A stretch of DNA of 7,872 nucleotides from Nitrososphaeraceae archaeon (lineage in GTDB: Archaea > Thermoproteota > Nitrososphaeria > Nitrososphaerales > Nitrososphaeraceae): assembly GCA_029240395.1 (NCBI GenBank), contig JAREAJ010000034.1:1-7872 (forward strand), written 5' to 3'. Below the pieces are notes generated by a model. It saw only the letters and a list, made by a program, of their open reading frames with translations. It was not told where the DNA came from and searched no databases. Shown here piece by piece: positions 5,664-7,872 of the stretch. How positions within the stretch are numbered: position 1 is the first letter of the stretch; every line of letters begins with the position of its first letter. The translations under genes were made by a program, and so were the position numbers.

Positions 5664-5670
5664 AGGTGAT
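5664..5670 (+). promoter_or_regulatory. Shine-Dalgarno AGGTGAT deciding the start at 5675
   Basis: AGGTGAT matches the archaeal anti-Shine-Dalgarno and ends 4 nt before ATG 5675. The in-frame ATG at 5684 would be 13 nt away, so 5675 is preferred. If transcription starts near 5665 the leader barely contains this site. Confidence 0.6.
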
Positions 5671-5674
5671 TTGA

Positions 5675-5929
5675 ATGACCAAAATGTTAACGGTGAATAT
5701 TGATACATCCGGGGTTGACCAAAGCGAAGCGACAGAGTGGGTCAATGAAATGGCTAATGTCTATGCGGATATGGAGATCGAAGACGTGAAGGTTTCTGGC
5801 AACAAGATCTCCTTCAAGGCAGGGTTTTCTGGTATGGATGACACCGACCCAGATGATGTTAGGATGAAAGTTGAAGAATATCTCACAATGAATGAGGCGT
5901 TTCAAGCCAACGATGTAAACGTAAAATAA
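5675..5929 (+). CDS. 84-aa acidic small protein, function unknown
   Basis: The product is acidic, soluble and without Cys. Predicted elements by eye are a strand (MLTVNIDT, 4-11), an amphipathic helix (15-31, SEATEWVNEMANVYADM), two strands (35-51, EDVKVSGNKISFKAGF) and a final helix (57-75) with an Asp-rich cap (DDTDPDD). This beta-alpha-beta-beta-alpha order resembles small ferredoxin-like folds, but I do not recognise a family. Start choice rests on the TATA box and Shine-Dalgarno listed separately. It follows the 55-aa gene by 100 bp yet has its own strong promoter, suggesting independent and possibly high expression. Confidence 0.8.
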   Translation: MTKMLTVNIDTSGVDQSEATEWVNEMANVYADMEIEDVKVSGNKISFKAGFSGMDDTDPDDVRMKVEEYLTMNEAFQANDVNVK

Positions 5930-5944
5930 ACCTAACTCCTCACG

Positions 5945-5962
5945 CCTTCTTCTTTATTTCCA
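5945..5962 (+). terminator. pyrimidine/T-rich tract after the 84-aa gene
   Basis: A CT-rich run with several T (CTTCTTCTTTATTTCC) lies 17-33 nt beyond the stop. It is a plausible but weak archaeal terminator. Confidence 0.35.
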
Positions 5963-6007
5963 ACCCGGATTTCAATACTTAAGAGTCATAATGATTCATT
6001 ACACACC

Positions 6008-6016
6008 TTTAAATAC
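6008..6016 (+). promoter_or_regulatory. TATA box for the zinc-ribbon gene
   Basis: TTTAAATAC is centred about 36 bp before ATG 6048, so the leader would be about 10 nt. Confidence 0.6.
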
Positions 6017-6047
6017 GACATGAGCAGATAGATGATGGTTAATTCCC

Positions 6048-6290
6048 ATGACGTGTAAAGGTATATGTATTCGCCACAAGGCCCAGAAGCCCGTGGGTTC
6101 GGGAAGGTATGCCAGCGGCCAAAAGCGCTGTCAGATTTGTGAGATATTCATCAAGTGGGACGGATTATGGTGTCCTTGTTGTGGATATAGGCTCAGAACT
6201 AAACCTAGAAACTTAAAGTATAAGGCAAAGTTGAGAGCCAAGAGCAAGAGACCGGAACCATTAGAGGCAACTGCTATCATCATACGCTAG
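6048..6290 (+). CDS. thaumarchaeal-type small zinc-ribbon protein with basic tail
   Basis: The 80-aa product has C3, C7 and H10 at the N-terminus and a zinc ribbon formed by C28-x2-C31 and C42-x2-C45 (CPCCGYRLRT). The segment between them (EIFIKWDGLWCP) gives the ribbon's hairpin strands. Residues 48-69 are strongly basic, RLRTKPRNLKYKAKLRAKSK, consistent with RNA or DNA binding. I associate this overall pattern (MTCKGIC, QKPVG.GRYASGQKRC, then CCGYRLRTKPR) with a family widespread in ammonia-oxidising archaea; that is recollection, not a search. The stop at 6033-6035 rules out an earlier start. Its last 11 bp overlap the end of the convergent 297-aa gene. Molecular role is unknown; transcription or ribosome-associated function is a guess. 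Confidence 0.88.
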   Translation: MTCKGICIRHKAQKPVGSGRYASGQKRCQICEIFIKWDGLWCPCCGYRLRTKPRNLKYKAKLRAKSKRPEPLEATAIIIR

Positions 6291-7173
6291 ATTTCAAGGT
6301 ATCGTTGGATGCCTTGATTAGCAGGCTATGTAACTTATGTATTGATTGAGGATCGATAGATAAGTCGAGGAGGATTCCAATTGGTTTGAGAAATTTAACA
6401 ATAAATCCTTCGTCTTTGGATAGCATATATTCTGTCGCCATCTTGCCTATGTAGTAATATGAGTCAGCAATTCTACCCTGATTTAGCATCCATTGCGCTT
6501 TAGCCCGCCAAAGTAAACTGCTCATCGTTGACTTCTCGAACACACTAAATACCTTAAGAGATCTAGATATAGCCGAACTCCCTGCCCTTTCAATCCCTAT
6601 GCAGTCAAGCGCAACATTTATCCCAGAGGCGATCTCGGCGCTTTTGACGTGTAGGTCTCGTACCTGTTCGAGCTCGTGAGCCGGTGAAGACATAATTCCA
6701 TGCATGGCCAGTATTCCCTTTATCAAGTAATAGGCAGAAATCTTTAGCCAGAAGGAAGACAGAAGAGGTCGATTAGATAGGTTTTTAGTGATTGATTCGT
6801 ACAGGAAGAACGATTCAACAATTTGTCTTTTCCCGTACATTCTGAGCAGACGATCAGGGCTTTTTTCTTTAAGTTTTGCCATTAGTGAAGATAAAAAAAA
6901 ACTATCGTTATCTCTTATAATCTCCATGTCTTTAAGGTAAATAAAGTGGCGCTCGTCGACGCGCATAGGAAAATAAATAAATTCTATTGTAGCATTATTC
7001 AATGTTATAACCCTATCCACATAGGTTTTTCTATTTTCACAGAATACAGCTATATCAAACTCGCAGCAGCTATATGGTATCTGTCCACTAGCAACATGAC
7101 ATCCTATTAATGCCGAAGGATGAGGGGTATGATCATTAATATATTGCACAACCGTTGAAGGAATAGGGATCAT
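6280..7173 (-). CDS. 297-aa protein with possible nucleotidyltransferase-like N-terminal domain
   Basis: Residues 21-70 look like a degenerate minimal nucleotidyltransferase: ALIGCHVASG (21-30) for the GS/G motif, EFDIAVF (38-44) for the hDhDh strand with E38 and D40, and IEFIYF (63-68) offering E64 as third carboxylate. The remainder is mostly helical (about 95-295) and might include a HEPN-like bundle around 138-175, though the HEPN R-x4-6-H motif is not evident. If active it could transfer nucleotides to RNA, protein or a small molecule; if not, it may be structural. This is inference from motif spacing. A TTG at 7176 would add one residue, but I choose ATG 7173 because the TATA box fits a leaderless mRNA beginning there. 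The gene is divergent from tRNA-Glu and overlaps the zinc-ribbon gene at its 3' end. Confidence 0.75.
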   Translation of the reverse strand: MIPIPSTVVQYINDHTPHPSALIGCHVASGQIPYSCCEFDIAVFCENRKTYVDRVITLNNATIEFIYFPMRVDERHFIYLKDMEIIRDNDSFFLSSLMAKLKEKSPDRLLRMYGKRQIVESFFLYESITKNLSNRPLLSSFWLKISAYYLIKGILAMHGIMSSPAHELEQVRDLHVKSAEIASGINVALDCIGIERAGSSAISRSLKVFSVFEKSTMSSLLWRAKAQWMLNQGRIADSYYYIGKMATEYMLSKDEGFIVKFLKPIGILLDLSIDPQSIHKLHSLLIKASNDTLKSSV

Positions 7174-7192
7174 CAAAGTAGGAAAACCTCTT

Positions 7193-7210
7193 GATTATTA
7201 AAAGATAATC
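7193..7210 (-). promoter_or_regulatory. TATA box inside an 18-bp dyad, promoter of the 297-aa gene
   Basis: On the minus strand TTTTAATA (7203-7196) is centred 26 bp before ATG 7173, ideal for a leaderless transcript. It is flanked by perfect 6-bp inverted arms, GATTAT (7193-7198) and ATAATC (7205-7210), so a symmetric regulator bound here would cover the TATA box. A GAGGT at 7190-7186 could serve as a weak ribosome site if the leader were longer. Confidence 0.55.
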
Positions 7211-7254
7211 TTGTTTCGAATTATTAACAAGTACGCTCCAAAAATGTCATAAGT

Positions 7255-7261
7255 TTTATAT
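7255..7261 (+). promoter_or_regulatory. TATA box for tRNA-Glu
   Basis: TTTATAT is centred 30 bp before the mature 5' end of the tRNA, as expected for an archaeal tRNA promoter with a short 5' trailer. Confidence 0.6.
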
Positions 7262-7287
7262 GAAGATATCAAGTCACAATTAACCCG

Positions 7288-7363
7288 GCTCCGGTGGTGT
7301 AGTCCGGTTAAGCATTTCGCCCTCTCAAGGCGACGATCCCGGGTTCAAATCCCGGCCGGAGCA
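7288..7363 (+). tRNA. tRNA-Glu, anticodon CTC
   Basis: A complete cloverleaf is readable. The acceptor stem GCTCCGG (7288-7294) pairs with CCGGAGC (7356-7362), with discriminator A at 7363. The D-arm spans about 7297-7316. The anticodon stem TCGCC (7317-7321)/GGCGA (7329-7333) holds loop CTCTCAA with anticodon CTC at 7324-7326, reading GAG. The T-stem CCGGG/CCCGG (7339-7343, 7351-7355) holds loop TTCAAAT. CCA is not encoded and no intron is present. Body sequence resembles archaeal tRNA-Glu. Confidence 0.96.
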
Positions 7364-7592
7364 TTTGGAACTGTGCTATCGGATTCAGCAGTCCGGTATG
7401 TTGTCTTCATCTTTTCCAGCAGCAAAAATGCCAGAATAATCGGTGGACTATCTTATTCGTCATCATCCAGGTAGCTGGGTTTAACACATAACAAACTCGT
7501 AAAAACTTTTCCTCAAAACCTAGAGCCCTTGGATATAATTCACGAAGTCTCCTTGAACTTGAAGATGCTGCCGCACTAAAAATGCAAAGAGC
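7364..7592. other. gap between tRNA-Glu and the right-edge gene
   Basis: I see no tRNA remnant, integrase-like frame or repeat of the tRNA 3' end, so there is no sign here that the tRNA served as an integration site within this window. A minus-strand frame is open by chance for about 60 codons but lacks a credible start. Confidence 0.5.
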
Positions 7593-7871
7593 TTAAGGGT
7601 GTCTTTCAGCTAGCAACTTTAAAACTTGGTTTTTGACATTCATCAAGTCCATTCCTGGGCATACGGAAACACAGAGGATCCTTCCTTGCTTAAGAGGAAA
7701 AGTCAACAGTACGACCTTCTTGTATTCCGTAATATTATACATCACGTCCCCAAGGCTCTCCGAAAACTCTTTAAATGTATCAATTGCCGACAATGAGTCA
7801 AGGTAAATTTGTTGTTCTTTATGTTGGTCCAGAAGCGGACCGGCTTCATTCTGAAAACCTCCTTCGATTAC
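7593..7871 (-). CDS. roadblock-like protein, C-terminal 92 residues; gene enters from the right edge
   Basis: The minus-strand frame ending at TAA 7593-7595 stays open to the right edge, so the TTG at 7793 is internal. Residues encoded upstream of it (7794-7871) include VIEGGFQNEAGPLLD and EQQIYLDS, which continue the same domain. The visible part has a helix (IYLDSLSAIDTFKEF), the LGDVMYNITEYKKVVLLTFPL block and a final strand plus helix (RILCVSVCPGMDL then VKNQVLKLLAE). This is the second half of an archaeal roadblock-like orphan domain, probably paralogous to the 138-aa gene at 2854-3270 but diverged. Its N-terminal strand, usually xxxGVIDxxG, should lie just outside the window. Likely a dimeric signalling or regulatory protein; partner unknown. 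Confidence 0.8.
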   Translation of the reverse strand, partial: VIEGGFQNEAGPLLDQHKEQQIYLDSLSAIDTFKEFSESLGDVMYNITEYKKVVLLTFPLKQGRILCVSVCPGMDLMNVKNQVLKLLAERHP

Positions 7872-7872
7872 T

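Noticed and set aside
5476..5905. Minus-strand frames of 89 and 72 codons.
   Set aside because: They are antisense to the 55-aa and 84-aa genes, the latter with a clear TATA box and Shine-Dalgarno, so the plus strand is the coding one.
7398..7592. Open minus-strand frame directly after the stop of the right-edge gene, as if a readthrough extension.
   Set aside because: No start codon with signals and no resemblance to roadblock-like C-termini; the domain is already complete at the TAA 7593-7595.
7288..7592. tRNA-Glu considered as an integration site.
   Set aside because: No repeat of the tRNA 3' end and no integrase or mobile gene are visible in the window.

Overview
This 7.9-kb window looks like chromosomal DNA of an ammonia-oxidising type archaeon (Thaumarchaeota/Nitrososphaeria, probably a soil Nitrososphaera/Nitrosocosmicus-like lineage). 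That is inferred from TATA boxes about 25-40 bp upstream of starts with short or no leaders, an archaeal-type tRNA-Glu, moderate-to-low GC, and several small proteins of a style I associate with this group: a Cys-rich zinc ribbon with a basic tail, roadblock-like orphan proteins, and a secreted protein ending in an Ig-like domain. No rRNA, CRISPR array, insertion sequence or plasmid/phage module is visible.

Layout. At the left edge is the 5' end of a Ku-type DNA-end-binding protein (minus strand, running off the window), whose upstream region is shared with a divergent DedA/VTT-family membrane protein (plus). This 332-bp divergent region carries three copies of an 8-bp motif at an exact 14-bp period. 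The DedA gene converges on a short MscS-type mechanosensitive channel (minus). A roughly 600-bp sparse region follows, with one doubtful TTG-started small ORF. Then come two minus-strand genes, a 138-aa roadblock-like protein and a 97-aa double zinc-knuckle protein. They are separated by 305 bp packed with perfect inverted repeats, some mutually exclusive. A 380-aa exported protein (minus) comes next, followed by three small plus-strand genes: a 55-aa Cys/His protein, an 84-aa acidic protein and an 80-aa zinc-ribbon protein. The last overlaps by 11 bp, tail to tail, a 297-aa protein with a possible nucleotidyltransferase-like N-terminus. tRNA-Glu(CTC) sits divergently upstream of that gene. 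The right edge holds the C-terminal part of a second roadblock-like protein.

The genes mostly look like single transcription units with their own promoters, not one pathway operon. Loose themes are DNA end repair (Ku), envelope and osmotic homeostasis (DedA, MscS, secreted protein) and small zinc or signalling proteins. The points I consider most worth following are the Ku fragment with its repeat-bearing divergent promoter, the inverted-repeat cluster at 3361-3503, the 55-aa Cys/His protein, and the possible nucleotidyltransferase next to tRNA-Glu. I do not see direct proof of a novel multi-gene system.
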